From contig JAUXEE010000103.1 in the NCBI GenBank assembly GCA_030618065.1, positions 1-7,027 of the forward strand: a stretch of DNA of 7,027 nucleotides, given 5' to 3'. Both the position numbers and the translations under genes were made by a program. The notes beneath the pieces are model-generated. The model searched no databases and was not told the DNA's origin. It saw only the letters and a program-made list of their open reading frames with translations. Positions 6,409 to 7,027 of this stretch are shown here, in pieces (positions within the stretch are counted from its first letter, which is position 1; every line of letters begins with the position of its first letter). Origin of the DNA: Gemmatimonadota bacterium (GTDB lineage Bacteria; Gemmatimonadota; Gemmatimonadetes; Longimicrobiales; Gaopeijiaceae).

Positions 6409-7027
6409 CTACGGTAGGATGTCCCCGTCCGGGGAAAGGCGCGGGTAGGGTTCGCTCCTTTTCCGGAGAACCTCCGCGATCTCGGGGTAGGCCCACTCGA
6501 AGATGAGTTGGTCGAACTCCTCCTTTGGCAACCGGGATTCCTCATAAAGGCCTTTGGCTTGCCGTTGGCGGAAAGCCTCGAAGAGGAGAAGGGCGGTCGC
6601 CACCGACACGTTCAATGATCGGACCATCCCGGCCATGGGGATCACCACCATCTCGTCCGCCAAGGCCAACCCCTCCTCCGAGAGACCATCCAGCTCCGCT
6701 CCCACCATCAGGGCGACCGGCCTGGTCAGATCCATCTCCCTGTAATCTTTGGCCTGGCCTGAGGGATGAGCGGCCAGGATCGAAAACCCCTCCTGGTGAA
6801 GGCGGTCCACGGCAGATTGGACTGTAGTGTGGACCCGAACCTGGACCCACTTGGAGGTGCCGGCGGCGGTGTGATGGTGGAGGTCGATGGACTTCTCGGG
6901 AAGGACGGCATGGGCCCGTAGGACACCCACCGCGTCGCAGTTTCGAAGGATCGCCGAAAAGTTGTGGGTTTTGTTCACCCTCTCCATCAAGACGGTGAGG
7001 TCCGGTTGTCGCCTTTCCAAGACAGCC
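6409..7027 (-). CDS. trmH: tRNA (guanosine(18)-2'-O)-methyltransferase TrmH, 5' end outside the window
   Basis: This SPOUT-family enzyme transfers a methyl group from S-adenosylmethionine to the 2'-OH of G18 in the tRNA D-loop. Numbering from the TTG at 7020: RRQPDLTV (3-10) is the family's N-terminal hallmark. Motif 1 is N20-FSAILRNCDAVG, with R26 matching the catalytic Arg41 of Thermus TrmH. Motif 2 is LMVGAELDGLS (104-114). Motif 3 is IPMAGMVRSLNVSVATALLLFEA (127-149), forming the trefoil-knot cofactor site. A C-terminal extension (165-203, ending YPRLSPDGDILP) resembles that of the E. coli protein. The TTG is probably not the true start: the frame stays open to the window edge (A-V before it), and known TrmH proteins carry about 15-18 further residues before RRQPDLTV. 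The gene is therefore partial at its 5' end. It is unrelated to the + strand operon and converges on it across the 83-bp palindrome. Confidence 0.95.
   Translation of the reverse strand, partial: AVLERRQPDLTVLMERVNKTHNFSAILRNCDAVGVLRAHAVLPEKSIDLHHHTAAGTSKWVQVRVHTTVQSAVDRLHQEGFSILAAHPSGQAKDYREMDLTRPVALMVGAELDGLSEEGLALADEMVVIPMAGMVRSLNVSVATALLLFEAFRQRQAKGLYEESRLPKEEFDQLIFEWAYPEIAEVLRKRSEPYPRLSPDGDILP

Noticed and set aside
7018..7020. TTG at 7020 as the true start of trmH
   Set aside because: The frame remains open to the window edge, and known TrmH proteins have additional N-terminal residues before the conserved RRQPDLTV, so the start lies outside.

Overview
The window is a compact, high-GC bacterial segment with almost no non-coding DNA. 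Five genes run head to tail on the + strand (6-6306). A sixth gene, on the - strand, enters from the right edge and converges on them (7027-6409). Nothing in the sequence fixes the taxon. GC-rich third codon positions, GTG and TTG starts, overlapping genes and large multi-receiver regulators fit groups such as Gemmatimonadota, Acidobacteriota or Myxococcota-like lineages, but that is a guess.

Region 1 (6-2427) is signalling. It holds a protein ending in two receiver (REC) domains, probably the C-terminal part of a hybrid histidine kinase cut by the left edge. Next comes a 507-residue protein with the order Hpt-like helices, REC, degenerate GGDEF, REC. The two genes overlap by 11 nt, and the start of the second lies in a potential hairpin formed with the proline-rich tail of the first. 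The GGDEF domain has lost its signature, a metal ligand and the product-inhibition site, so it should not make c-di-GMP. The helical N-terminus has no histidine at all.

Region 2 (2443-4916) is the likely output. It holds a membrane-anchored HEAT-repeat protein translationally coupled, through an ATGA overlap, to a membrane-embedded family 2 glycosyltransferase. The glycosyltransferase carries all the motifs of processive beta-polysaccharide synthases of the PgaC/IcaA/hyaluronan-synthase type. Regions 1 and 2 together suggest a phosphorelay-controlled exopolysaccharide module. Control would run through protein contacts (REC domains and HEAT scaffold) and not through c-di-GMP. This is inference from order and domain content.

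Region 3 (4930-7027) looks like housekeeping. It holds an SRPBCC/TIGR01777 sugar-epimerase-like fusion protein and, convergent to it, the tRNA Gm18 methyltransferase TrmH, cut at its N-terminus by the right edge. Between them lies an 83-bp element with perfect 21-bp arms and a second inner stem. It lacks a T-tract and may be a dispersed palindromic repeat, a transcription barrier, or both. There is no gene-free stretch over 300 bases. No tRNA, rRNA, CRISPR or insertion sequence was seen.
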